Positions 1-12,284 of a DNA stretch of 64,000 nt are shown here, piece after piece. The translations under genes were made by a program, and so were the position numbers. The stretch's first letter is position 1. Every line of letters begins with the position of its first letter. Source of the stretch: Asterias rubens. Lineage: Eukaryota; Echinodermata; Asteroidea; Forcipulatida; Asteriidae. Under the pieces are notes generated by a model that saw only the letters and a list, made by a program, of their open reading frames with translations, did not search any database and was not told the origin of the DNA. The stretch is from the NCBI RefSeq assembly GCF_902459465.1, contig NC_047063.1, forward strand, positions 18,069,685 to 18,133,684, in the 5' to 3' direction.

Positions 1-76
1 TAGTACTGAACTAGTAGTATTACTGACCTAGTAGAAGTAGTACTGACCCAGTATTGTTGATCTCTCATTGATACAG

Positions 77-3000
77 AGAGGAGACGGGTGAGAAGGCCTA
101 TCCAATAACCCTAGGTGGCTCTACAGCAGTAGGTTTATATGGCTATTTGGAAGGATTCAGGGAGCTACTGGATCAGGTGAGGATGTTGCAAGTTAATAAT
201 GAAAGGAAAATACCCTTGTTGCACAAGTGTGTGTGCTTTCGTATGCCTAAAAACAGGCTTCAGGTCTGAAGTATTGATATTTGAGTGAGAATTTACCTCT
301 TTTTCAAAAAAGTTTGTTACTTCAGAGAGGGAGCCGTTTCTCACAATGTGATTATACTATCGACAGGTCTCCATTGCTTGTTTCCAAGTAAGTTTTAATG
401 CTAACAATTATTTTGAGTAATAAATACCAATAGTGTTCATCCAGTGCCTTTTTAACAACCAATGCTGACCAGGCCCTGAATGTCATAAAGATGTTTAGCA
501 GAAAATACTGCTTGGCTAATTCCTTTGCTTAGCAAAATAGTTGCACCAGTCACAACAATGCAAAGTTTAAGTAATAGTTCTTTGAAAATACCCAGAGGCA
601 TACTACTCGGTTATAATTCCAATACACAACCTTTTCCATTTGCATGGTGGTCTAGTAGTTATGACATCTACTATAGAATTTCTATAGCAGACGTCTGACT
701 AGTAGACCACTGAGCTTGCCCGTTATCTAGAGGCAGTTGGAATTCTATATTTTCAGGTGTATGCTATCATACACTTTTAAAATGTTCACAGCTTCGTTAA
801 CTTGGTTAACTGTAACCATTGTTTAATTTGAACTAGGGTGTTGCAGACCAGTTTACAGACATCGTCATTACATGTGGAAGCAGTGGTTCGGCTGCTGGTC
901 TGGCTCTTGCCAACTACCTCACCGGCTCCAGACTGAAGTAAGTGCCAACCCACCATATGTCAATGTGATATGACAGACCAAAATTTTCACCCGTCTGTAG
1001 ATCACCTAGTAGATGCTCTGTTTGTCTTATAGACCTATATGCATATTATGCCCTCACCTAGAGGTAAACAAGCGGCCGTTCATTAGCCAAACCTGTGCGT
1101 CACATGTACAAATCTGTGCTTAATGATTGTTTTGTCATCGTTTTATTACCTCTAAGATGGCAACTGGATGACGTCAATGCATAAGGTCTATTTGGAAAGA
1201 CATTTGGCCATAATTGCTTCTCTTCTCACAGGAGTATCAAGGGTGTCCTTTGAGGGTTATGATAGTAGATGTGAGATGTTTATACTCCTTGGGTGTTGAT
1301 AAAGTTCTCTTAATAGTTGAATATGAAAGGTTGTGGGTTCGTGTCCAACCTGAGGTGCATTCTGAAATTGAGTGCTTTATCACAAATCAGTGTCATGGCA
1401 AACATTTATCAAGTGGCAGCTAAAACATTAATAAAACAAATCAAAATGTTTCTCAAAGGGTACATGGCTTCATTGTCGCGTATGACTCCAAGTTCCACCA
1501 TAAATGGATCAATGACGTCTACAAGGAAGTGGATGCAAAGGATAGCAACGGTGAAGTCTTACAGTCCGAGGACATTGTCAACTTAGTAGATGGAGTCATA
1601 GGAGGTGGTCACCACCATTCAACCCAGGAGCAACTAGGTAAATAGAAAACAGGAATAGAATGAAGTCATTGAACAAAGTCTTTATATACTTGATTCTGTT
1701 GGAATTTGCGATGTAAACTTAACATAGTGTACTTTAAGTATCTTGCCTGCCAAGTAATGCCCTGGAATGTTCAAGGTGACTATTTTTCAGGATTGTAGGT
1801 TTCGAGACCAGTCTCAGTATTGAGACTGCTCTCAGAGGGAAGGTCTTTTGGTCTTGGTCCCAGACTTTCTGTCTTGAGTACAACTGCTCTTTCAAGAGTG
1901 TTGTTTTCTCACCTATCATCTCAAATTGAACTAAGATGAGTAAGAGGAAGCTAGCATCATTGTTGTTGGTGATAGAAGGAGGTCTGGCATATCTCAAGAA
2001 ATTATATCATATAGACTGCGTAGGCCATCATTGGGGACAAGCGATGGAATTGTTTATGTTTGACCAACTCACATCTATCAGCCAACCAGCGAGGTTTGCC
2101 GTTGACCTCATATTTGAGATGAGGGTTAAGAGAGATGATAATAGTTGATAATCTTTTTAAATCCGCAAATACTTGCTGATTTTGAGCTCTACAGAACTCG
2201 GTATATCTCTCCTGAGAAGATGAGCAGAGTATACTGTTTAAATGTTGAGACCACATCGGGTTCTTCTCAGAACCAACACTTCTCCCGAAGAAGTGTTGTA
2301 TATCGATGTTCCCGCAAGTTTACTAAGTATATTTTTTTCTTCTTATGATCCACACTATTTTCAAATCTTCAAATATCACTGACAATTTGATATTGTTTCA
2401 TTGGTTAGATCTTGTTGGTGAGGTATGTACAAAGACTGGCATTATCATTGACCCTGTTTACACCGGGAAGAGCGTCTTTCATCTGCTCAGGCTATTGAAG
2501 GAACAACCACAACTATTCAAAGGCAACAAGGTACTCTTCATACATACAGGTGAGTTGGTCAAATCAAAGCTAAGGCTGTGTCCAAACTGGCTGTGGCTAC
2601 AGCTGCGGCTGCGTTGCCATGTCAACATGCGTTAAAGTCTTGGATGTTCTTAGCAATGCCCTTAACAACAGTTGTAGCCGTAGCTGAGGAAGCCGTCATT
2701 TCGGATAAGGCCTAAGACTAGCTAGAGAACTAGATGTAGAAGACTGCTTAGTGAGTAGGAGTTCTTATTTCTTAGGGATATGGCTATTATCTAAGACATT
2801 GAGATTTGTCTGTGATTTTCTCCTGGAAAATAAGAGATATAAACAGAAACCTGAGGGATGCATCATTGATGAGAAACTGTATTTGGGTTTTGGGACGCAA
2901 GTGTTCGGTAGGGCCTTTGAGTAGACTTTGAGAACACCTAAAGGTAGTGAGGTAGTGCTCTCAAACATGCCTGGGTGTCTCAGAGATAAGTAAGCAGATT

Positions 3001-3233
3001 ACAAGTAAAGCAATAACACTGTCCAAACATTATTTTTCACTGGAGCGTCACAGTATGTTGGGGAGGTATTCTCTCATGGAATGGAAAGTTTTCGTTTTGA
3101 ATTATCTGCAGGAGGACTTTTCGGACTCTTTGATGGCCGCATGGATGAGACCCTAAAGCAGATGGGCACTGAAAGAAACCAATTTCATGAATGGATGGAA
3201 CTTAGTGATCAGGCCCCCAACTTGAACCTCTGA
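77..3233 (+). CDS. D-cysteine desulfhydrase / ACC deaminase-like PLP enzyme, 3' part (5 exons)
   Basis: Five exons join in phase: 77-176, 837-937, 1459-1637, 2409-2549 and 3112-3233 (stop TGA 3231-3233), all with GT/AG borders. They encode the last 213 residues of a fold-type II PLP enzyme. Seen: a GGSTAVGLYGY segment near the start, the Gly/Ser-rich phosphate-binding-type stretch TCGSSGSAAGLA, the DPVYTGK motif, and the C-terminal HTGGLFGLFDGR that is typical of this family. Bacterial members are about 330 residues, so roughly 120 residues, including the PLP-binding lysine, lie left of the window. Known for the family: D-cysteine to pyruvate, H2S and ammonia, or deamination of 1-aminocyclopropane-1-carboxylate. 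Which substrate applies here cannot be told. The first listed exon is bounded on its left by an AG acceptor, so the gene is cut by the window edge and not broken. The 3' UTR and poly(A) site were not placed. Confidence 0.9.
200..455 (+). mobile_element. Family A foldback element, 3' half
   Basis: Lies in the intron after the first visible exon of the desulfhydrase gene. It shares with the other family A copies the 'gagggagccgtttctcac' core, the 'ttttaatgctaacaattatt' tract and a degenerate right terminus ending in 'cagtgccttttt'. The left inverted repeat is absent, so this is a decayed half copy. Confidence 0.55.
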
Positions 3234-3309
3234 CTCTGAACTGCAGTGACAGTGCCCTACGTTGGCCAACAATGAACATTTATTGAAGCATATGCCACAA
3301 AATAGAGCA

Positions 3310-3553
3310 GGGCCCAATTTCATAGAGCTGCTTAAGCACTAAATTTTGCTTCAGCAAAAAAATCCTTTCTCAATAAAATCATATTACCGGCCAAGACTCC
3401 ACTCAATTGTTATGCTAAGTAAACAACAGCTAAATACCAGTCACAAGCAGGGCATACGGCATGCAATTTTGGCCAGTAATATGTATAAAATTAGCAAGCT
3501 AATTTTGTGCTTAAGCAATGTTTTTGCTTAAGCAGCTCTATGAAATTGGCCCC
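3310..3553. mobile_element. Family B foldback element (complete)
   Basis: About 245 bp with inverted ends. It starts with gggcccaatttcatagagct, followed by gcttaagca, and ends with the reverse complement (tgcttaagcagctctatgaaattggcccc, given here in words as the mirror of the start). Other copies are at 12489, 18172, 27888, 56091 and 63365. No open frame of note. It lies just downstream of the desulfhydrase stop codon, so it may be within that gene's 3' UTR. Confidence 0.75.
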
Positions 3554-4191
3554 AGATGGTTGTAGGGATGTCCTCGGTGTGTGGTCTATCTTGATTTAAG
3601 TCAAATTCGAAATTGACTTTTACTTTTCTTAAAACTCATAAAACTATAGTCTTCCATTTGTTTTAATGAATTACTGGTCACTGACTTACAATCAAAGTGG
3701 TCATAAAAAAAGATAAACACAGCATATAGCAAGGGGTCAGAGATCATGAACCTAACACATGAATCTTTGGTGAAGATGACCTAGACCTACTAATGGTCAA
3801 AAAGGGACAACCAGAATAGAAATAACTTTAACCTCTATGTAATGCTAATAAAAGTAATTTCTCAATGTCCAAATGTTAATTACTGTCATAAAGGGGTAAT
3901 TTGGTCAGTTCCACCCAACCTCGATAAAATGAGAAGGTATACTCCTATGCTCTTGCTTGAAATGTTAAGACTTATTCAGTTTTTCTTCTGAATATATTGG
4001 GCGTGCGCTCTACTACCAACTAAGGAATCTAGCGACTAGCCCTAATGTTGACAGCGTTCCTTAGTTTTTTTGCCAATATCTTTGTTATGGGGGAGCAGTC
4101 AGAGCCCCCAATTTGTTTCTAGTTTTTGGTGGTACACGTCATGATGACGTCGTCCATTCTTGAACGCTCTTTAATCACAAAGCTGCTCATA

Positions 4192-4570
4192 ATTAAAGAC
4201 AGTGGTAACTAGTCAAAGACCAGTCTTCTCACTTGCTGTATCTCAACATATACATAAAGTAATTAACAAACCTGTAAAATTTTAGCTCAATTGGTAGTCG
4301 AAGTTGCGAGAAAATATTGAAAGAAAAAACACCCTTGTCACACGAAGTTGTGAGCGTTAAGATGGTTGATTTTGAGACCTCAAATTCTAAATCTGAGGTC
4401 TTGAAATAAAATTCTTGGAAAATTACTTCTTTCTGGAAAACTATGCCACTTTAGAGGGAGCTGTTTCTCACAATGTTTTACTATTAACCTGTCCCCATTA
4501 CTCGTTACTAAGTCAGGTTTTATGTTTATAATTATTTTGAGTAATTACCGATGGTGTCCACTGCCTTTAA
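4192..4570 (+). mobile_element. Family A foldback element
   Basis: Near full length. The left end carries a degraded terminus (ttaaagacagtggta) and the right end is intact (accgatggtgtccactgcc followed by tttaa). It holds the internal 'cacccttgtcacacgaag' segment shared with the copies at 15494 and 36271. Confidence 0.75.
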
Positions 4571-5259
4571 AAATGTCAGTCAAAATCTAAGTGCTGTTTA
4601 TTGAAGGACTAAATCCTAGTGGTGTTAAATCCTCTGCATATTCTTACTTTGTTTTGGCAGAGGGCCAAGGTTAAATCATCCCTAGATTAATATTCACAAC
4701 ATACCACATTTTGTAGAAATTTATATAGTTTGTATTTTAAAGTTCTATTAAAATAAATAATTTTCAACTTTAAATGCATGGCATAGACATTAGAAATATG
4801 TTATGCAAGGAAATGCCAGCTTTCTAACATTGCTTTTTAGCAGACTATTTTTGAAATTGTATCGGTCTGTCAATGACAACAAATGATATGCACTTTTACT
4901 TTTTCTACCAATAAAAATAATGTATGTATGTCTGTTCTATAAAATGAAATAAAAAGAATTTGGGAAAGTTTGTAATAAATTTGATATTAATTTTGGTTTG
5001 GTATTTTATGCTGGTCTGTATAAAGCTGGTCTACACTTTGAAGTTTAGCAATTTTTTGCAGGGAAATGCCAGGTTAATAACACTGCTTTTTAGCTGATTA
5101 TTTTTGAAATTGTATTGGTCTGTCAATGACAACAAATTATATGCATTTTTACTTTTTCTACCAATACAAATAATGTATGTATGTCTGTTCTATAAAATGA
5201 AATAAAAAGAACAAGAATTCGGGAAAGTTTGTATTAAATTTGATATTATTTGATATTAT
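4571..5259. repeat. Two-copy tandem duplication, about 250 bp period
   Basis: The segment from about 4808 to 4990 recurs at about 5063-5255. Shared stretches include 'tctgtcaatgacaacaaat', 'actttttctaccaata' and 'atgtatgtatgtctgttct', followed by 'aaaatgaaataaaaagaa'. The two copies differ by scattered substitutions and a small insertion. Each carries AATAAA-like hexamers, so it could supply poly(A) signals for the upstream + strand gene. That use is not shown. Confidence 0.7.
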
Positions 5260-5494
5260 CCAGGGGTCAAAGATAATAAATTCAGGGAAACATTGCTAGC
5301 TAGGTCCTTCTTGTTGTTCCGAATCAAATTACCAAAAATTCCATGTTGGTAACTGAACACATTGAAACATAAACACCACTTCGTTTGTGGGGGTGGGGGT
5401 AGAGCCCCACCCGTGGGGGTGGGGGTAGAGCCCCACCCAAATGAAATAACTCTAAATAGCCCTCTCATCCCAGAAAAATGGATGAACCATACAT
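5260..5494. repeat. Young dispersed repeat, copy 1 (with internal 26 bp duplication)
   Basis: Starts ccaggggtcaaagataata and ends gatgaaccatacat. Nearly identical to 7822-8030. This copy is 26 bp longer because the G-rich unit 'gtgggggtgggggtagagcc' plus 'ccaccc' is present twice in tandem. No terminal inverted repeats or flanking duplication are visible. Confidence 0.8.
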
Positions 5495-7821
5495 GTACAA
5501 AAAATGGTAATACAAATGTATTGTGATCATAGAGCTATATAAAAGATAGCTCTATGATTGTGATCGATCTCTGCTCAATAACCCATAGAGCCATGTATTG
5601 CTCTAAGATGAAACAGACCATGAACAGACCATAGCAAAAACAACGTAGGCCCACACTGTACATGACTACAGTGTACAATGCACATATTATACCGTTTGCT
5701 GAGTGCGCGGTGGTATGTCAACACCATAGAAATCAACACCAACCGGGGCTGGTGCCAGGGTCAATAGCTATTTCATGGAATCCAAGAAATAATAGAATGG
5801 CTGGCACAGCACGATTTTCTACTTAAAAAACACCTCAATAACAGAGTTTCGTTCAGTGCAATTTTCTGCTTCATGGATCAAGCTAATATAGCCATGAAGT
5901 TTGATTTGCATGCTTGCCAAGGAAAAGTCAGTTGAACAGGTGTTCCTTTCTTTGTTTCATACATTATTTTCATGCCCACAACAAAACTAAACGAAAACAA
6001 AACAAAGTGCTACACTAATTTCACACAACAAGTTGTGAGATCCTTGCTGGGCTTTTTCATTGAGGGCTAGACATAGAGCTTTCAAGAAGCATTTGATCCA
6101 AGATAAAGTTCAAATGCTTGCACAGTTGTTGTTTTTTGCCGATTGCTAGACCACCTTAATTCTTGGAAACACAAAGAGCATTGGAGCAAAGACCAGACCA
6201 GACCAGCTTGAAGATGCTTACCTCCATGCTTGAAGTGAACTGGAAAAGGACGGAGAGCTCCTATGCATATACATGTACAAGCAATTTCTCCATGATGGGA
6301 TCATGGGATTAATTAGAAAAAGAACATGGGCAAGCAAAAACCTGTTCAATCATTCATGCATTTTTAGAAAGTACATATCACGTGTTCTCTGATTTCTCCA
6401 CCACCCTTTTCTAATGGCAACTGTTCCACACAACAGCTTTTTTGTCCCATAAGTAAATAACATGGTCTGATCATCATTATGTGATCAACAGCAGGCTGTT
6501 TACCAATTCCAAGCCTCCACCCAGGTAGGTTGGGTTTTTATTTACTAATTCATTGCTTGTACATCATAACAAATCGTTTCAGACGGTCCCTAATACCTAA
6601 AGGACGAACCCATTGAGTTAATAACACATATAAAAAATTGTTTCGCGGGCCTGCCATGCGAGAAACCAATAAGAAAAAAATAAACACAAGTTGTTTTCTG
6701 ATTTTCTGCCTGGATAGTGTGTAGTGTTTATGATTCATGCATGACTGAAAATAAAATGATCAATAGGGGCCTACAAGTATTTCTGTAGTGAGGATATGCT
6801 GAGGGTTAAAATATTTATCACGGTGTGGCCATCTTTAATTTTCCCACTGAAATGTTACCAACGAGGCTGGAAGAACAAAATAGTCTGGTTTCTAATTGCA
6901 AAATGATTATTAGCATTCATTATTTATATTTGATACAAGGAACATGACCAAGATGGAGGAAGAATGATAAAAGTCTATACCATGGAGGTTCATGGTTATA
7001 CTGAAAGTGAAAGAGCCATTGTTTTTCCTTCATAGAGGAAAATTCACAGTAGGAGGTTTCATGATGCTCACTGCATGTAGAGCAAGCAAAGAGATAGAAC
7101 TGTGCATCATGATTGAACCATATAGTTATGGACCATCATGGACGTAAAATACCAGAAGTAGACCATGTTGAATCTGTGACTTGCAACATGGTGTGTATAT
7201 TAAAAAATAAAATCACCCATTGTTGAGATTGTGAAATATCTATGGGGAATAACCCCGTAAATACACGAAACCAACAAAACACAAGTTTTTCGCCCTGCGT
7301 TTACACCCTTCTTTATTGTTTTTTAATTGTCACAAACTTTTTAATTGTTTATCTCTAGTAAAAAGAAAAGAAGCAAAGCAATTAAGCCAGAAAAACCAAA
7401 TACTAATGCTACTTGCTCTATGACTAATCTATTCCATGATCAGTTGCACAACAACTAATCAAAAATATCAATTGAGGGGCACAGGCAACCATTTTTTATG
7501 TTCATGTTGCCTATTCACAGCTCAGTGTGGTTTTGCATACTCAAACATGAGCACGTCCTTGGGCAATTCACAGCTGATCACTATCGGGTAAAAACAGCGT
7601 TCACCTCAGCGCCCAATCGTACCCCGTCGCGCTGATATGATAAGTAACACCTGTACTAATGTTACTACCTAGATTCCATAGTAACTACTTCGACGAGAAA
7701 AACACGAATTAGCGGATAGGCTGTGACCATAATCAACTTGACCTTAAAGCTGTTGCTATCGAATTTCCTAAGAAACTATATTGTCCTTTGTTTGTTTATG
7801 ACCGGAGGAGTTATGGCACTT
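5495..7821. other. Gene-free stretch, nothing recognised
   Basis: AT-rich DNA between the two copies of the young repeat. The only open frames are short (about 60 codons), without recognisable domains or convincing splice signals. I see no RNA gene. Confidence 0.5.
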
Positions 7822-8030
7822 CCAGGGGTCAAAGATAATACATTCAGGGAAACATTTCTAGCTAGGTCCTTCTTGTTGTTCCGAATCAAATTACCAAAAA
7901 TTCCATGTTGGTAACTGAACACATTGAAACATAAACACCACTTCGTTTGTGGGGGTGGGGGTAGAGCCCCACCCAAATGAGATAACTCTAAATAGCCCTC
8001 TCATCCCAGAAAAATGGATGAACCATACAT
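7822..8030. repeat. Young dispersed repeat, copy 2
   Basis: Second copy of the element at 5260-5494, lacking the 26 bp internal duplication. The flanks outside ccagggg...ccatacat do not match those of copy 1, so the repeat boundaries are sharp. Confidence 0.8.
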
Positions 8031-11000
8031 AAAACAAAACAAAATAAATCTTCGCCCCCAAAATGATTATAATTCTGCCACCCTCCCCCTACCCAAGATG
8101 AAAATAATGGAATGTTATGCATCAGAAAATTAAAGATAATCCCCTTAACCCCCGCCCCCCTAACCATAGTGTGATGAAACCATGGAGACGTCAAACTTAA
8201 ATTACACTAACTAAATAAAGGATAAAATAGTAGCTTTCTGCATCCTTCCTCCATGCTGTCTGTGACTTTCACAGAATGGAACATCGGAAACAAAATATTT
8301 GATCATGTGGTAATAAGAACAAGGTCTGATGCAGCAGAATAAAAAAACAAGTGGAAAGCATAAAAAATGTACACAATTAACACTTGTTTTCAATGCTTGG
8401 TAAATGAACATTTTTATTAGAAGCACAAAGGTAATTAATTATAACAACGATAGATTTATATCTTTAAATTCTTTCTGACAAAAGGTACAAAATGTTGCCC
8501 TTGGAAATTGCACAGGCACCAATGTTTACATCTTTACAGAGGTAACATGTACAAGTTGAAAAAAGCACCATATCAAAATATAACATTTTGTCATAAAACC
8601 ATTTTATACAAGTGTCCCCACTTTTCAGACTGTCTGACAGTATTATGCAAAAAGAGAAAATAACATTGTGATATTCTTTTTTGTATATTTACACAAACCT
8701 GTAATTTCATATCTGAATATTTAGTTGATTAGTGCTTGACACAAAGAAATGTTGAATGAACATACTGTTTTGGGTTTACTTGGCGTTAGTTCTGATACAG
8801 ACATAAAACCATAAATTCGTAACAAAACTGCAACGTTGAATTAATGTACAAAATTTCTCATGCAGGACGGAAGGAACAAAATCAATAAGGAATGCATCAC
8901 AGCTGAGTCGTCCTGAATTGATTATTTGTACCTCAGCAATCATAGTGCATGCATCAGCAAAACTGAATATTTTCATCGACTGGTTTCCGGTGCATGCTTA
9001 TACACGGCTTGCAATCTTAATAACTATGGAAATTTATGAGATGGCATTTTCTTTATACTGTATTCGTACAGTTAGTAGAACATGACAGTTATGTACTGCT
9101 GATGGCTTTACAAAATTAAAATAATATGTAGATTTTCAAATTGATAGTCGAGTACCATAAGCTTTTACATAAGTGTTTTTTGGCAATGATGTAAAATTCT
9201 AAAATATTCCATGAATTTAGAACGATAAAGATTAACAATGAGAATGACATAAATAAACTTATGATGGTTTAAGTTGTTTAAGGGGGTCTTTAAGTAAAAA
9301 AAACATGAACCATGCTACTTCAAGTTTTTTTACTCTCAAATTTGTGTTGCATTCATTAGCTTCTTGTCAAAAACCTAATTTTATGGTAAACTTGTGTTAA
9401 CAATTGATGTCACAAGAGCTACTGTTCATGTAAATCAAATGAAATTTGTGTTGCATTAAAACTTCTTTTCAAAAACCTAATTTTATGACAAATTATTGTT
9501 TATTAGTCAAGTAAGGACAGCTACCAATAACCATGTTCCTACATGTGTTTTTGTACATCAATTATAAAAAAAAAAAAAAAAACCTGGACAGAGTACTGAC
9601 ACATCATGGGTAGTAAATTGCCCGACGTTGAACCGAGCAAGCTTGCTGTTCAATGCTGGAAAAACAAAAATTCAGCACTATTTTCAGAGTATTCGGGTGT
9701 GATATTTCGCAAACAAATTTATGTGGGTAAGGCATGTTTTAGTACGTTCCTGATTAGATGACACAGTATCCAATTATAACTGCACTAATGTACATTTCAA
9801 CGAAAGACATATTTATGCTGGTACTAGTAGTACAAAACGACCCATCATATTAAAACTCATAAAAGGGCTGAAATGTAATAAACAAGCTTACTGGATCCAC
9901 GTAGCAAAATAAAAATGGCAATCGACATCATCACAATTGTACAAAGGGTTTTTGGTCAAACTCAAACATATCAAGAATTACAAATTACATTTCTCTTACT
10001 TTTTTATCAAATCAACATAATTATGCAGTTGGCATATAAAAACCAAAGTGAAAATTTAGTTAAGACTGTAGTTTGTTGAAGTACTCATTGTAGATATTAT
10101 GTTGCCAGAACAGTGTGGCATGATTTGAGAACAAGCTTAAAACTTCACATTTTGGAAGCAGGTCGTTGTTACAGACAGGCATGATATTTAACCTTGTTTG
10201 TTTGTTACGCACACAAGTTGGACCACAAGTCTAGTTATGGTATAGGCTTTGGTATACTGATTGCAAGATACTGATTACAACTTTGCCTAAATACCAGGGA
10301 CTCCGGAGTGGAGTTTTTTTTTTTGTTTTCTTCAAGTCTCAGAGATTTTGAAACGTTTTGCTTTGAAGATGTAAACTTGAGCTTGAATTCCCCTGGTGAA
10401 AATTCAGAGGAATATTTTTTACCATTGAACAAATGGTCTTGAAGTTACACCATGATCCATCCGTTGCTTCCAATTTATGAACTAAAAGGCTTGGACCTTT
10501 CAACTCTATAAAGTAAAATCCCAGATGAATAAAATAGAATGCATTGCAATAATAAATTTACTGTAGTACATTAAACCAAAGTTAATATAACGGGAAACTT
10601 TCCGTATGGCGCCACCACTTTTTCACTAATTTTTACAAAAAGGGATATATCAATCAGGTAATTTAGATACTATCTTATTTTATTTCGAAAGAAAAAGTGG
10701 TGGCGCCATACGGAAACTTTTCCAATATAACTTTCAACAAGAACAGTTTAGGACATTTATATGTAAATGTGCACAATTGTTTTCTGAAAAAATAATTTTG
10801 TACCATAGTTTTTAAAGTATTTACAATGTCGTAAATCCTATTTTAAAAATTTGACAAAACCTGGCAGAGAAAAAGTACCATTTTTTGATTTTTTTTTGTT
10901 TCTTTCTACATTTTGTCAGAAAAAAATTAATGATAAATCTATCAACAATACAACAAGAGAATACATTTCAGTCCATTGTCAAGATGAAAAGGGTCATTCA

Positions 11001-11039
11001 AAGCTTTGGTTAAAATCCATTTAAATGGTTTTAAGGGGT
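8031..11039. other. AT-rich 3' flank of the BTG gene
   Basis: About 3 kb of very AT-rich sequence downstream (leftward) of the - strand BTG stop codon, with no credible coding exon. Much of it may be the BTG 3' UTR, since BTG1/BTG2 mRNAs usually have long AU-rich 3' UTRs. The poly(A) site was not identified. It contains the family C element at 10594-10723. Confidence 0.4.
10594..10723. mobile_element. Family C short foldback element
   Basis: About 130 bp with near-perfect terminal inverted repeats of about 30 bp. The left end contains ccgtatggcgccaccacttt and the right end its reverse complement (aaagtggtggcgccatacgg). A second copy is at 44828-44977. It sits about 320 bp beyond the BTG stop codon, so if the 3' UTR extends this far the transcript would carry a strong hairpin. 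Confidence 0.8.
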
Positions 11040-11540
11040 TTACGCGTTTACTGTTACATCGTTTCGGTTAAAGTCTGCTGTGTCCAAGCCGGGGTGGGAG
11101 GAATTGCGATTGTTCCACTGCATCTTGCAGTTCAATAAGTCCATTGCACTCAGCTTCGTTTCACTGGTGGTCTTGGACACGCCATCATACAGAACACAGA
11201 TGGAACCTTCCTCGCCAATTCGGTACGACACTTCATCTGGGTCGACCCACACCGTCAGCTCGCTGGGGAGGAGCAACTGCATTTCATCCACTTGTTTACC
11301 GACCAGTTGACCAGCCTTGGCGATCAGAGGATCCATTTTCATGTCGTTGATTCTGATACAGCGGTAGCCGCTTCCACGGAATGGCTTGTCGGGGAACCAG
11401 TGGGATTGGTAGTGCTCGCACACCAGGTTGATTAAGATCTGGGAGAATCTCTCAAGGCGTACAGGTTGTCGCACGAAGTCCTTGTTGGATCGAAGCAAGT
11501 TCGTAAGGAAGTTAACTGCACTGGTCACTTCAGCTTTCAT
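11040..11540 (-). CDS. BTG1: BTG/Tob-family antiproliferative protein (BTG1/BTG2-like), intronless
   Basis: 166 residues, the usual BTG1/BTG2 length (about 158-171). Box A covers about residues 44-66 (HYQSHWFPDKP... then GSGYRCIRIN) and is followed by MDPLI. Box B covers about 91-110 (LPSELTVWVDP, then EVSYRIGE), ending in GSICVLYD. An LxxLL motif (LTNLL) lies at residues 12-16. Known for the family: the APRO domain binds the CAF1 (CNOT7/8) deadenylase and links it to mRNA decay and cell-cycle exit; box B helps partner choice. The short C-terminus ends DVTVNA, similar in kind to BTG1, and lacks the long tail of Tob. The whole frame is uninterrupted, whereas vertebrate BTG1/BTG2 coding regions contain an intron. 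The ATG used is the first in frame and is preceded by A at -3. BTG1 versus BTG2 orthology is not resolved. Confidence 0.93.
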   Translation of the reverse strand: MKAEVTSAVNFLTNLLRSNKDFVRQPVRLERFSQILINLVCEHYQSHWFPDKPFRGSGYRCIRINDMKMDPLIAKAGQLVGKQVDEMQLLLPSELTVWVDPDEVSYRIGEEGSICVLYDGVSKTTSETKLSAMDLLNCKMQWNNRNSSHPGLDTADFNRNDVTVNA

Positions 11541-12128
11541 GATGATGCCTTTTGCACTTGATGAGTCAAGAAATTGTTATGTTGAGTTGATGGCGGATCC
11601 AGCAGCTGGGTTTATTTTCATTCACAAAAGTTTGCAGGGAATGAATAATTAGTACTTCTTCAAAGCTTTTTGTATGACTCTTGCCTCGGTGTTGTGATTA
11701 TATAGACAGGTGAGTTAATCACAATAGTTACCTCTCTGCAGCAGTTGTTGTAGATATGCTCAAGTTGTACACCATTTCGTAATACTGGTTGTAGGTGGGC
11801 AAACACAACCTGTTGTGCATCTTACAAATTTTTGACGAATTCAGTACCAGCAATGACGACAGATTCCACAATTATGCTCTCACTTGAAAAGCTCATATAA
11901 TCGAATTCTGGTTCTACAATTCATCAGCATCAGGTTGGTGGTACTTAGGTATCTGAAATATGGCACGAGAAGGGTGAAATACCACAATATTTGTAGAGCA
12001 TTTGTCGTCCGTTTCTGCTTGCTTCAGCAACACACACAGAAAGGCCTCGGAAAGAAAAACAGCAGACAAGCTAGCTTTTCTCTCTTGTTTGGTTTGCTGT
12101 AGTACGCAGGATGTCCATGTAGATACAG
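11541..12128 (-). other. Presumed 5' UTR and core promoter of the BTG gene
   Basis: 588 bp between the BTG ATG and the CRE/CCAAT cluster. I see no coding exon. A TATA-like TTATATGA on the - strand around 11895-11902 would be compatible with a start site near 11870, but it is weak evidence. Confidence 0.35.
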
Positions 12129-12211
12129 TGACGTCAGAAGCGTGGCTGCTTAACCAATCAGCTAACGTTATGTTGGTAGAATGATGTCAGGTCAATTAAT
12201 AGCCAACCAAT
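12129..12211 (-). promoter_or_regulatory. BTG upstream element: consensus CRE and two CCAAT boxes
   Basis: A perfect palindromic CRE, TGACGTCA, is at 12129-12136. CCAAT boxes lie at 12154-12158 and 12207-12211, both reading ATTGG on the BTG strand. The three sites span 83 bp, about 590-670 bp upstream of the BTG ATG. Known: vertebrate BTG1/BTG2 are immediate-early, stress- and cAMP-responsive genes. That this cluster drives the gene is inference from position and site density. Confidence 0.55.
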
Positions 12212-12282
12212 CACAGTGGTCTATGTTAATGAGAATGAGTGGGCAGCAATGAATGCGTCACAGTCAAAACAAGGATCTTCGC

Positions 12283-12284
<2 letters not shown>

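Noticed and set aside
1214-1458. Possible extra exon of the desulfhydrase gene before 1459
   Set aside because: The exon ending at 937 joins directly to 1459 in phase and restores the family sequence (LKVHGFIV), so no extra exon is needed.
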